Positions 25,501 to 38,900 of a stretch of 64,000 nucleotides of DNA are shown one piece after another (the first letter of the stretch is position 1; each line of letters opens with the position of its first letter). The notes under the pieces were generated by a model. The model was not told where the DNA came from and made no database searches. It saw nothing but the letters and a program-made list of their open reading frames with translations. The translations under genes and the position numbers were made by a program. This DNA comes from Tetracentron sinense (Eukaryota > Streptophyta > Magnoliopsida > Trochodendrales > Trochodendraceae). The stretch is taken from assembly GCA_015143295.1 (NCBI GenBank), contig CM026562.1, forward strand, positions 43,509,323 through 43,573,322, read 5' to 3'.

Positions 25501-28500
25501 ATTGTCGGTATCCGAATGACCCACTACAATGGGAGTAGAAGGGAATGCCTCCGACCTTAATCTCAGGTTCCCGTCATTGATTTCTACATTGCAAGGCTCC
25601 AACAAGTTCCAAGTTCTTAAATCCCTTGTAAAAGCTTGTGAAGAATACAGGTTCTTAAAGATGGGTTTCAGGTCTGATAGCTCCACATGTCCTGGCTAGA
25701 ACCATATGTTCAACAGAGAAGAAGACGATGACAACAAGACTCATGTTTGGATGGTCAAAGAGAGGAATGATATTTAGGAGTTATCTTAGACGAGGAAGAG
25801 ACAAAGGAGTGTTAATCCAAAACGTGAAAGGGGTTTAGGTTTTCTTAACAACGTTTTCTATTTATAATTTTTTTCCCTCCTGTAAGGGTATATTTGGAGG
25901 ATAAAATACTAAGCAAACAGCCGTATATTTGTTTGGACCCACTCTAGCCATGCCCAACTCATCCTCCTTTTCTTAATCAGACCAGGATACCACCAATTTG
26001 TAGCCCAGGTTATACTCCGACATGCACTTTTGTATTCCACATCATCGTCTTCAACCTCTCGTCTAGGCTCTGTCTTTTTGTAATAAACATCTTGGCCTGA
26101 TCTCCTCCCCTGAACAGCTGAACTTCCTACCCACTCCCCCTCTTACCGGTCTTCCTCCATCTTTCTCCCTCTGACTGACCTTCCTAACACTAGCATGAAT
26201 CTCACTCTTCTTCTCCAATCTACCCTTGCTAATTAAGACCTTCCCTTGATGAGCTGCTGGCCTCAAAAAAACCTTGTGCCCCCTCGGCTCTAATCTCTCC
26301 ATAACGAGGACTTGAGCCTGGTTGCCTTTTTTTATTACGTTCTCCTTCAACTAACACCTCGCAGTGAAAATACCTCCACCAAATCAAAAGAAATCTCTAA
26401 AGGTACCTTCAGAACATCTTCACTGGATCAGAATCCTCATAGCATCCACCTGGTTCCACATGAGCGTCCACTGCTTTAAACCCTCCGCACACCTCTCCGA
26501 CGGCCTGCAACATCGCTTTGCATCATGCCTTATCCACCATTGTCCTTTCTTGGGCCACTATTTAAGCTGACCCAAGTTAGGCAACCATCTATGGAGCAGC
26601 AACATTATCGTTTATCACTCCCCACAACCCTAGCAGCTTCTTTTTTTAACAGGAATATAAAGACGAACAAACCTCCCTAAGCCTTTTTCACGTTCGCCAG
26701 ATATGTGGTCCTCCATCCATTAGAGACCTGGTCTACAACCAACTAGATCTCTGGTTTATCTCTCACGAATCTCCCTACTAGGCATCTTCAATCTTTCTTC
26801 CACTCCCTTACTCTGGATTTTGATCTTATGAATGCCCTTCTTCCATTCTACTGAAACTTTTCTAGATCCTGGCCAGCATTTCCATGTAGCCACATATCTA
26901 TAAGATCGAAGCAATACCATTAGAACAGATAACCATCACAAGAACATTCTCATACCAAAGTGTGTCTGATTTCACTCTTATCCCTGAAGAAGCTGCATAT
27001 GGAGACCGGCTAACAATTCGAATTTGGCACTCTACAACTGTAATTTAGCAATGATTGAGGGGGCTATGGTGCCAAGTTGATTTATCAAGCAAAAACATTT
27101 TGGTTTGGAAGCTTTAGTTATGAATCTTATGATAAAGGAGGTCCAAATGTGCAAACAAAGAGTCTCTCCTCTTTAATATCGGTAAGATTGAAATAGTTTT
27201 TAGGTTGATTTTACCGTTAAAATCCTGTGACACCTAAAAGGTTACTATTTATAGTTGTTATCAACCACATTGTTCAATCTAACCTGAAGTTCTACGAAGG
27301 ATCACACCCATGACATAATAAGAGTGATGTGATTTCAATCCTTCTGTGAAAATACTATAACCTCTTGCTCTCCTCTCAACAAATTGTGTTTACACAATTC
27401 GATACTTCAAAATAGGCTCCAACATCTCAGTCACAATAACATGCATTTAGGTCTTGATATGGACTATCTCCTAATGATGTGATAAATCATTGTAGCTGTT
27501 GCAACCAAGATATGGAGCCCACATATAGTGATGTATTAACTATTAAGTTATGAAGACTTGAGAAACATAGAATGAATTTTAGGTGAAGTAAAATTTAGTT
27601 AGTCTTGAAATATGTAGAAGAATGTGGGAACTCTTAGTGATGGGTTTCCGAAGGTTAGTTGCTTGAAAACTCTTGGTTGTGAGTTTTGAAGGTGTTAAAA
27701 GTACCAAGGTGGACTATTTCTACTTTGACTCATCAATGTTCTATGTAAGGTACCATTTTGAACCTCATAATAAAGAAGCTATTGTTTATTGAGGTTACTT
27801 AACCCAGTGCTTTGTTTAGGAGTTGTGTGATTCTTCTTAGCTTTAAGAGTTGTTTAAGAGCTGAGTGATTCCTCTTATACGAGAGTTGAGTGATTCCTTT
27901 CAAAGGCTCAAGTGCATCCTCTTAATTGGGTGTCTTCAGAAAAGGATTAGTTACAAAAGGATGGAATTTAGCCATAAGACGAGAATGATCTATTGTTTGG
28001 AGACTTGGATTGAAATTGAGATATAATAGCATCTTGACAGAACCAAAATGGCTCACTTCTTGGATAAAATCTTCTTTTCCTTTATTCCTTTGAAGACCAA
28101 AAGAATTCTTCGAAAAGAAAGCGAAAGATTTAAAAGTCAAACTAAGGAGACGCGTGAGAGCTGTTAATTTTAATGCATCTTTCGCTTCTGGAATAACCAC
28201 AAAAGAAGCCCAATCCTTTTTGTTTTGTTACTTATTCTAATTTCTAATTAACCTTCAAAATTTATCATGATCAAAATTAAATTTGATATTTTTTATTTTT
28301 CTCTTCACATTCTCAATGAGCTGCGCATTCACAGACCACAGTGAGCCACATCAATTGGCCTCAGAGTGGATTGTGGTTCATAATGGCAAGAGGACGACAA
28401 GTAAACAAAAATACTCATTCCACGTCAATCTAGGATCTAAATCTCTACAAAGATACCAAGGATCCCAAGCAATCTTGCAAATATTTGGTTAGACTCATCA

Positions 28501-31500
28501 AGAAGATCCTTTGACAACTTCCAACCTCAAAGACGATACACAACCAAGGGAGCGTGTCAATACCAAACCCTACATAATAATCTTTAGAGCAAAAATATAT
28601 AGATTGGGAATCACCATTCTTTGCTGAATCTTCGGAAGAGGAGGTTCGATTATTGGGTTATCAATTTTTTATAATTATAAGGCAATTGGTGAACCTCTTG
28701 AAAAGGTGATTAGTGCAACAGTTTATGGTTTGACGATGAAAGAATCAAACATAAATAGATTTGAGACCTTACTAGGCCAAGCAATAGCCTGAAAAGTTGG
28801 ATGAGTTGAAAAGGTGTAGCTTAACTTCTCTAATAGTTTATGATGACATATTCTTATGGACTTTATCTGAAAACTCTTTAAGATAATACATACATTGGAG
28901 TTGTCCAAGAAAACTATAGACGAAATGTCGTGGACCCTTCTAAGAAAAGTATGAATCCAACTCGGGGGGAACTTCTACTTCGGTCAAGAGAGAATGATTC
29001 TATTAAGAAGATGCCCTTCAAAGTTCAAAGTAAGATTTAAGAAACTAAGATGGGAGTATTGAGCAAGCAAAAAATCAAAAATCAAGTCAAAGCCAAACAT
29101 CAATAAAAGGCTCAACAATGACCTCGAGGGAGAGTTCTTTCCACAAGGAGACTTGATGCAGCCTTATCCTTGGTGGAGTCCAAGCTATGATGTCAACTAA
29201 TGCATTAATATGGTCAATGTGTAAGTTAGATGAAAATACAAAGTGAGGGTTTTCAAGGCCTAGGAACCATAGCTTGTGGTTTTCCAAAGGTTGACTCTTT
29301 TGCCAATGTAGACTTATGTCTTCTTCATATTAGCTCTATATATATAGCTTACCTTGTAGCTTTTAGTAGGCAATCATGGATTTTTTTTGAGAATTCAAAA
29401 TTAGCCTAGAGCTTCTAGGAGTTGAGTGATTCTCCATTGGAATTGAGTGATTCCACTCACTTGAATGAGTGTCTTCCCCAATCATCTTTTATTTTATTAT
29501 CAATTACAATCATTTATGGGCGCTTATATAATCATTTAAGTGGTTTTCAAGTGTCCTAAAGTCTCCATTTCCCACTTCTTCCCTCTTTAATTTTTGACTT
29601 CCATCATTTTGGTATTGGAGTAGGTTGCAGTTTGTGATGGATACAGAGTGTCCTCATTTGCAGAATTGCTTCAATTGCAAGTTGCAAAGTATGAAGAACA
29701 TGAGTTACTATCAAACCTGCAATCGTGTTATTCTAAACACCAATTCCTAGATTGGGACTCACCCCCAATTTCTTATGAATGTTAAGATGAAGGATGCTTA
29801 ATCACTGTTCAAAATCTGATTTTTAAAGAAGAAAATCTTATGTTGATTTCTTTGTCTACCTATGATGATCCATTTTATGGAATTCTTTAGAGGTTTATTC
29901 AAAGATGACACTTATGGTGACAACCACCCAAAGATTAGAAAATGCGTTCAAAAATCAAGCCAAGAAAATCACGAAAAGGAATTGTCACAGACCCATCCAA
30001 TGATGCAACGGATAAATGCTATTTCCTTGAAAGTAAGACATCAAAGACTGAGTGGTAGTATTGGGCAAATCGGAGGCCAAAAATCCAGTACCAACCAAAG
30101 TTATGATAACGAACTCGATGGTGAATTCTTTTCACGAGGAGATTGATGCAGCCAAGATATGTAGCCCATATATAGTAATGTATTAAGTTATGAAGACATG
30201 AAAAGCATGGAATGGACATGAACTTTACATAGTTGGTTTTGAACTATGTACAATACATGGGAACTCTTAGTGGTGGGTTTCAAAAGGTTAGTGCATGAGA
30301 ACTCTTAGTGGTGGGTTTTCAAGGCGTTAAAGTACCAAGGTGGACATTTCTACTTTGACTAATCAATGTTCCACCATTTAGAATCTCGTGAAAAGAAGCT
30401 ATTGTTTGTTGAGATCTTTTAGCCTAGTGCTTTGTTTAAAGAGTTGAGTGATTCCTCTTAGCTTAAGAGTTGAGTGATTCCTCTCAAAGAGTTGAGTGAG
30501 TCCTCTCAAATTGGGTGAGTGTCTTCCCAAATGATTTTTGTTTTGTTAGCTATTATAAATTGTAATTAGCCTCTGGATCAACATCAAAGTTTCAGATTTT
30601 AATTTTTGTCTCTTCTCTTTCTCAATGGGCAGCACCACTTTCATGCGCTGAGAAATGAAAATAATTGCAAATTGATATAATTCTAAATTGGCCTATTTTT
30701 TCAATAAATTGAGAAAAAGAAGTCACCACAGTTACCATTTGCCACCAACAGCATCAGCATGAAGAACCATACCTTCATCATCATAGAACCTAACTAAGAT
30801 AATAAACTTATAGTATTCTGGTTGTAAGCACATTTTTAATGCTTATAAGTGAAAGAGAGATTTAAGCACACCTGTGATGCAGAAGCCCCAGTTAATGCAA
30901 ATTCAGAAACACAATAATGCTTTATACAGTAAGCCAGCACAATGGAATAAATATGCAACTCCAATTTGCTTTCAGGATTCATTCGTACATAATTGTGAGA
31001 AAGCTCCTGCAAGAACAATGATAAAGGGACATGAGCTATCAACTTAGATCCTTTCAAAAGACACAAAGATGAGCAACAGAATTATAACCCAGTATACTAC
31101 ATATAGCTGTGAGAAATACCAAAATTTCTTTGGTCTTAGGAGCCCCCTTGGAATGATTTCTTTGTTCTATAGACTTCACTAGCACTCGACCTGCCAGTAC
31201 TATTTCAGATGGTAATATAACCGGCCAATTTACACCTCCACATTCATGTCTGTGTTCAGCAATGTGCTCAATGTTTGCATCACCGGCAGCATGTCCAGAA
31301 TTGGCCAAAGTAATGTCTGCAATATATTTTTCAACATCCCTTGATATACTTTCATTAAAAGAATAACTGGTTGGGTTGTTCCTTAGTTGTTGTCCTCCCG
31401 CTTGTACTTGGCAATGCTGAGAACAGTACACTGGTGTTGAACATGACGAACAAGGGATAAGATCTGCCGGTAGTTCATTCAAGCAGAAATGACAATGAGT

Positions 31501-34500
31501 TTCCCGACAATGCTTCAGTATGATCTGCAGATCACTGCACCAAGTAAGAGTCATATCCCAACTCAGAACAAGAACGGACCTTGGCTGCATTAAACCAGCT
31601 CCCATAGGATACTATAATGCCGGCAAATTATAGGATGACAAGACTGTTTTATGCAGAACTGAAACCTATAATTGAAATAGAGATACAAACAAATACTACT
31701 TGGATACTTCTGGAAGACAAGAAATAAATACATCTTACAACAGCAGTTAAGTCATTCGGTCACTAGAACATATCGTTTACAAAATAGTGATGCCACTCAC
31801 ATCCAAAATTCAAGCTGTATCTCCATTAGCTCTGCTTCTTTAACACTCCAAGTTGTGTAACTCTTCACTATTATTAGGAAAATCCCGGGTTCTCCCGAAG
31901 ATTTGTAAGGAACCCCCCCCTCTTTCTGTTTTGGTGGCTCAACACTGCCCCAGTATTTCAGACTTAATTGGAGGAGCCCCCCTTCAGTTTTTTTGATTTT
32001 ATCAATGGCCCATTAATACCAAAGTTACTGCTTTGGAAAAGGTTATCATTTAACAGATACAGGTGCATCAATATTTCATTGAGGCACAACTAGTATTCTT
32101 TATGCCAATGTACAAATGAAAAGAAAACAAGCAGATAAGTAGAAACTCAAAGAATTTTATATCACTTAGTAAGAAAGATTATCATCCATACCGCAGCATA
32201 AGGTTCTTCAGAATGAATCAGGGATGCTTGAGGAATGTCACTCAATGAAGTCATACCCCTTCCTTTGGTTGGTGTTGAGACACATTGTAGTTTTATTTGG
32301 TGTGGCACAACTGTCATATACAACCTATATTATTTCAGAAACTAAGAAAAATAAAGTGTGGTATCCTTTAGAAAAATTAAGATAATAACAGTTTGATATT
32401 TTCAAAAACAAAACAAAGAAAAACCAACAACAAATTCATCCTAAATTCTAATTGAATCTTTTTTGTGGAAAACCTTGAAAAGGTAAGCATGTAAGCAAAC
32501 TGAGTCCAAACAACAGACACCTTAACTAAGTTAATATCTAAGCCCATTAGCATGTCTATAGATTACATTACTGTCCTAATCATTAATCCTTGGGATGCAA
32601 TGGTATCAGAAGGCAAAAACTCTATTCTTTCCACAAAGCAAGATATGTGAAAAAAAATGGACCACGGAATAGGAACCACGTTTGGTAAAAATGCATAGAA
32701 AGTATTCCAGTAAGATGCTAAAAGCACTTCCAAAAGTTACTGGGAAAGGGAGTGTAAGAGATGCAAGTCATCTGGTACATCATACTAAAAAAGTGAGAAA
32801 ATTTTATAGTTTTTTATTTTCTTTTTATTTTTGTTTCTTTCTACAAAACTAATTTTGTATAGAGTTATATAATTCTTATATGTTGTTCAAGTGCTTTGAT
32901 TTTGCGAACTAAAGATAAGATTTCACTGTTGAGCAGTTCAGCTTAGTTGAGCCTGACGCAGATAATAATTGCCGAGCTTGAGGCTTGCCACTAGTTCCAG
33001 CCAAGCCTGAACTGAAACCAAGATTTATAAGCCTATTAAAGCTCGGCTTATCTTGGCTTGTTGAAGCTCCTAGTCAAAATACGAAAGTAACTTGTTTGGA
33101 ACATTTACATAATACTATATGAAAATGCTCAACAGTAGTAAAATTATTACTCAATATAGATAAAGAGGGTTGGGAGAAAACATTTCGTCATTTCCTATGT
33201 ACAGAAAGGTTGAAAGCACTCTCTTTAACTAAGGTACCCACTTCCTCGTTAGCATATCATAGAGTATGTCTAAATTCTAATGCACTAACAGTGAGCTTGG
33301 GAACACAGATTTCTAGTCCACCAGAGGAGCACTATGCTAGCATCATAGATAAAATGGGGTCCTTGGGAAGAAACAAATAAAATATTCTTTAATGTATTAT
33401 CTTTTCTCTAGGTGTCTCATTTAGTTTCCATCTTTATATAGATCAAACTTGAATTAGAAGGTTTGGTTCTTTTGATAGTACTAGGAATGTGGAAAGTTTC
33501 CAATTTGTGTTGGTCTTGTAATTTACAAGTGACAAGTAGAGGAAAATAGTTAGGATTTCATTTTGTTTACTTAATTTATATGGAGTTATGGACTGCCCCT
33601 TACTTGTGGACAACCTTGACGTTATGGAGGATAAGTACATCCATTTTCCCCAATTGTTCTCCATTCCACTTCACCAACTATCTTGAAGCACGTGTGACCC
33701 TTTCCCCACCTTCCTTTCTCATAATACAAGTTCTAATATCCATCAGTGTTCACACTTCACTACTGATTTCCTCTTTCTCCCGATAAACTTCTAATCTCCT
33801 TGTATTTTATATCTAGAAGAAACTCTCTTCCCCTAATTAATTGCTATATTTTAATCTGATCCGGTTCAAAGAAATTTAATGAGAAAGAAAGAAGAGGGAG
33901 ATCATCCCTGATACACAAAGTGTGCTTATTAATACCTTACTTTGCAGAAGGTTCACATTTAATTTTTAAATTGCTCTTTGGTGTGAAGCCTATTACTGTG
34001 CATGGTCTATGGTCTATAATATCAGTGTGTATCATATAATATCGTATGATGCATACCGGTACTTGAGGATATACAATAAAATTACAGTATACAACTAATT
34101 ATCACGTGTACCATACTGTATCGGTGCCATATGCTACGGTTCTCAATGATACTTTGTGATACTCAACGACATATAGGGATGAAATGAAACGGTGTATCCA
34201 CACCCATAATAAAAATATATCTCAACAGAGACAATAGGATCTTCAAGAACATATTTATCGACCTTCTCTTATCAACATTATCCAATCCCGTGTAGCTTCT
34301 TGCGTAACTATGTCTTCCATTTTAAGAGGGGTTCAAGGTAGCGACATAGTCAGGGATTGAATAATGATTGCTTCTTCCGAGCCTTATTCGGAGCCCAGTA
34401 GGCCTATTTAAAGCCCCCGTTGATGGTGGGTTCAACTTAAACTTGGATGGTAGCTACGTGGGTAATCCATGGCACTCTGGTTTTGGAGGGATTACTAGAT

Positions 34501-35897
34501 ATAGGCTATAACAAGGCCAGGGTGTAGCTTAGATCCTCTGGGCCAGCGGTAGGGGTGGGTATCGAGTCGAGGTTTTATCGAGCATGTGAAGTTTTCAAGG
34601 TGTCCAATCTGAGCTCGATCCGAACACGAGCCGAGCTTTTAACGAGCTCAATTAAATATGATTATTTAAAAAAAAAACTTATGATATATGATCAATTTTA
34701 AAAAATAACCGTTTAATTGCAGTATTTAGTATTTTTAATTTTTTTTTATATTTTTAATAGATTTATATATATATGATCCGAGCTTATAACAAGCCGAGTA
34801 CAAAGGTGTTCAAGCTCAACTCGTTTACTAACGAGCTTCAAAATGGTGTTCAAGCTTGTTTGCAAAGCCAACCGAGCCGAGCTTTTATCAAGCCGAGCTC
34901 GTGCCCACCCCTAGCCAGGCATTAAGACTTTGAATCATGCTGAGATTATGGCCTCAAGCTTGCAATTCGTATCACCTTTTGCCCCTAATTGTGGAGGGAG
35001 ATTCGCGGGTAGTCATTAGGTGGGCAAATATATAATAATAGAAGACGATTCAAAGTGGGAAGGGCTCACATAATATGCTGTCCCTCCTTGACCAAGTTGT
35101 TAACTAGGTCATTCAAAAATTTGGGGTTCAAGAAAATGAGATATTTCCATGTATGACAAGATCAGGACCTTCCTTGATGGCATGATGACTACCTACGTTG
35201 GTGAAGTCAGTGCATTTTTTCTTCGGTTTTTAATATCTAGTTTATTTATTTATCAAAGAAAATTAAAAAAAATATCCTACCAAAACCTATAAGGTGACTT
35301 GTAACAATTCTGGTATTACCGAACCCATTATGAAGCAAAAGTTAGGTGATGATTTTGGCACAATTTATTGCCATGATCATAACCTTATAGACATAAAGAA
35401 ATAATATCCAAGGTCAATATGTTGAGTTCCCGTTGACTTAGGTAAGTCCTTGTTAACTCAGCTGCCTCCTCATGGTTTTGGGCCTGTTGGCCAAGCAGGA
35501 TGACCCGAGTCTCTTTGCCCATAACCCGTTTGGTGACCTAGTTTAGTTCACTCAGCCAAGTCCAGAGTTCTAGCAGCCGCTCAAGCTATCTCTAGCTTCG
35601 ACCCACCTGTTCGGGAGCTGTGATATTTGGTACATACATTGTATTTAATAGTGTACACACAACCAAGGTTCAAAATATTGGGATCAAGGTACGTATTGGT
35701 AAGTACAAAATAGGATACTCATAGTTATCGATATGTATCGAGGATACACACAAAAAAGCTGTAAAAAGTTACGAAAACGTAGGAAACTCATAGAAACTTA
35801 AACCCTACCTTATTTCAATTGAAAAATAACATAAAAATGGTAACTAGAGTCCTATAGATACTATTTGAACTATCGATATGAGTACAAGTATAAATAC

Positions 35898-35936
<39 letters not shown>

Positions 35937-38900
35937 GGATATATCAAAATAAATTAAAGCATAAGCATTCAATAAAACATTCATTTATTGGGTAATGGAA
36001 TACATAAAATTATCTATTTCCAAGAATATATATAAAGAGGTGGGCTCCTTCTATAAACAACAAAAATGAAAGCTTAACTATGCTTAATCATCATCTCATA
36101 CGAGGTTGACTACGTGTTGTGGTTGTGATTGTGAGAAACCTCCAGTCTCAACCTGCCTCCTAGTAGAACGGGCACTTCCTCCTTTTGAAGAGTCTCCATG
36201 CTCTATCTTACAACAAGCTGAAAATCAGGGTCCTCGTATGTAGAGATGAACTCCACCTCCATTGTCAAGGAATCAGAGAAACTTTGGGATTCCTTTTCCA
36301 TCTCAAAAGTCTGAATGTTATGTCTTACAGCTATCTAGAAATCAACCCCCTGAAAAACACGATACTCATTATCCAAGGAGATGGGGTCTATCCACATTGT
36401 CCCCTTTGAGCCAAATACCTTCTTGTGTTCCTTTTCCTGAAAATTTTTCAGTAGATGCTCCATTATCGCTTCCTGACCTCCTTAAAGATATGTAGGCATC
36501 CACTGACATTTATTCCCATATGAGCGTAGTGCTCCTTAAACGTAGTGATGCCCCCGCCCCCTTGCCTCCGAAATTATCTTAGAACAAGTATTTACACTTA
36601 ATCTTGTTCCTACTCTCATGATACACCATCTCTCCGTGATCCTAACTAATATCGAAGGATCTTCTAGGCATGATAAATACTTCAAATTTGGAACACAACA
36701 ATGAAAAAAATTTAATAATGTTAAACACAACAAAAGATTTAGACTGGGAAAAATGTCAAATATGAATCTAAGAAAAAAAAAATTAATAAATATTTGATTA
36801 GTTTTAATCAACATATCATAAGTAGTAGTCTACAAGTCTAATTGAACACCCATAGAGTAATCTCATATAAATATTTACAATCTAAATACATCATAATTAG
36901 CTTAAAATTATTTTCATTTTAGAATATTCTTATTATTTATTCTTAATATTCAAAGAATAAAATAAATAATGTACTATCCAAAAAAATAGGATTAGTGTGA
37001 GTATCTAATAGATCACCCTTAGAACACTAACATATAATAAATACAGCCATAAATGAAAGTATATATTTATTAAAAATACAATTTTCATGTACTTTTGAAA
37101 TTTTAAATAAAGAGCGAGATAAAATCTCATTGTTGAAGGCCATAGATCTATGGATTTGGCCACAAATCCAGAAATCAATTATTTAAAAGTATGTTTTCAT
37201 ACATTTTGATGGATTTAACACCCAAAAATTAGAGGGAAAAATGGGATTTGTCATACCTCGGTGAATAGTGAGAAACTCTTTTGATTCGATCCCTAAGGAG
37301 TTTAAATCCTTTTTTTCAATCCTTCTACATCAATGAATTGTGTTTTGTGGTAGGAATTTTTGATTTGGAGCTTGGGTTCACAGAAGAAAGAAAATAGTGG
37401 ATTTTTTTGCCCAAAAGATGAATTTTAGGTCTCGGTTTCGATACTTATAATATGCTCGATACGTATCAATCGTATCCATAGATACAACCAATATGGTTCG
37501 ATACGCTAATATACTCATGTAAAAAATTATTACATGAGAGTATCATATTGGTAAGGACAAAAACCGACAAGAATTGTGTGATACGTATCGAATCTATCGA
37601 TAAGACAGATATTTTGAACCATGACACCCTGAGTATAAAAATGCAGACAAAGTTCAGCCAAACATTTCTAAAACTAAGAATAAGAGGAAGTAGAAAATAC
37701 CTTATCCAGATTGTGGATAACCAACTAGATTGTTTGGGAGAAAGCATATCCTTATCCGGATATAGACAATTTGACTATTTGGTGGAAGAAATATTCAAAG
37801 CTTTGGATGTATCCAAACATTTCTTTAGTAGGAGTCAAAAAGTCATTGTTAATGCCTTGGGAGTTGAAGAGTCCTAGAGTAAATATCAATTAAAAAAAAA
37901 GAGTCCTTAGAGTAAATGATTTGTTTTTTCAAAGTTTTCTTTGATTCCAGGTATAGTTGCATTAGGAATTGAATGCTTGGATCTTCTTAGATGACTAAAG
38001 TAAATAATTTTGTTTTCAATGTATGTCATTATTAGGGTGGTTGATATAGAAGTCTATATAAAGGGTGTAAAGGGGTCATGAAATGTAAAAACAAATACAA
38101 TAACGAGAATTCTCGATATATTTTCTTAAATCAAATTCTTTTAGGTGGCGTTTGGTAACTCTAAATAATAAGAGCTTATTTGGGTTTTAGGGCTTATTTG
38201 GGTTTTAGAATGTTTGATAACAGGCTTATTAGACCTCTAGAAACTTTAAAAGTAGAGGAAAAACCTCTAAACAAATAAGTAGCACAGTGGTAACTTATTT
38301 TTTGGGTCTAAAACTTTAGAGCTTATTCTTTAGAGTTTATTTTTAAGAGCTTATTATATGTGAGTAGAGTTTCCAAACACACCCTTAGTTAATTTTTTTA
38401 GTTGCTAGATTAACAACTTGTAGGAGTTTTTCCTTCATTTCCCTCTAAGAAACCTTGGCTCCAATGGTGATGGGAGTGTATCAACTTCTCTTGAAACAGC
38501 AAAGTGATAACTTATTTTCCTGACTTCGTTAATTTCTTCTTTCAATCATTCATTGGTTGTTGTTATTGCTGAAACCTTTCCACGGCAGGTTGGCCTCTTC
38601 CATTCCCATGTTTATACACATGGGCCTGCTGTCCTCTTTGTCTCCCAACAGTTACATCGGGAAGACCAAGACCCCAACTTGCTCAAGCAGCACTAAGCTG
38701 AACAATTTTTTGTAGCAGGTTCCACATCTTCTCTTGTGGCCATGGTTCTCTTGTTTACTGTCTGAAGTGCTTCAAAATCCTCTTGATTTCGCTCCAAGTA
38801 ATTCTCACACCCAGCCATGGATCCATAACAAACACAGAACGGAAGTAACTTAGCTCTGATACACCACTAAACAAAATTAGGAGAATAAGTCACCACTTTG

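Noticed and set aside
32930-33070. Another hAT MITE (gagcttgaggcttgcc region)
   Set aside because: It has the gagctt/gccaagcc composition of such elements but no paired termini or target duplication; a remnant at most. The same holds for 39480-39600.
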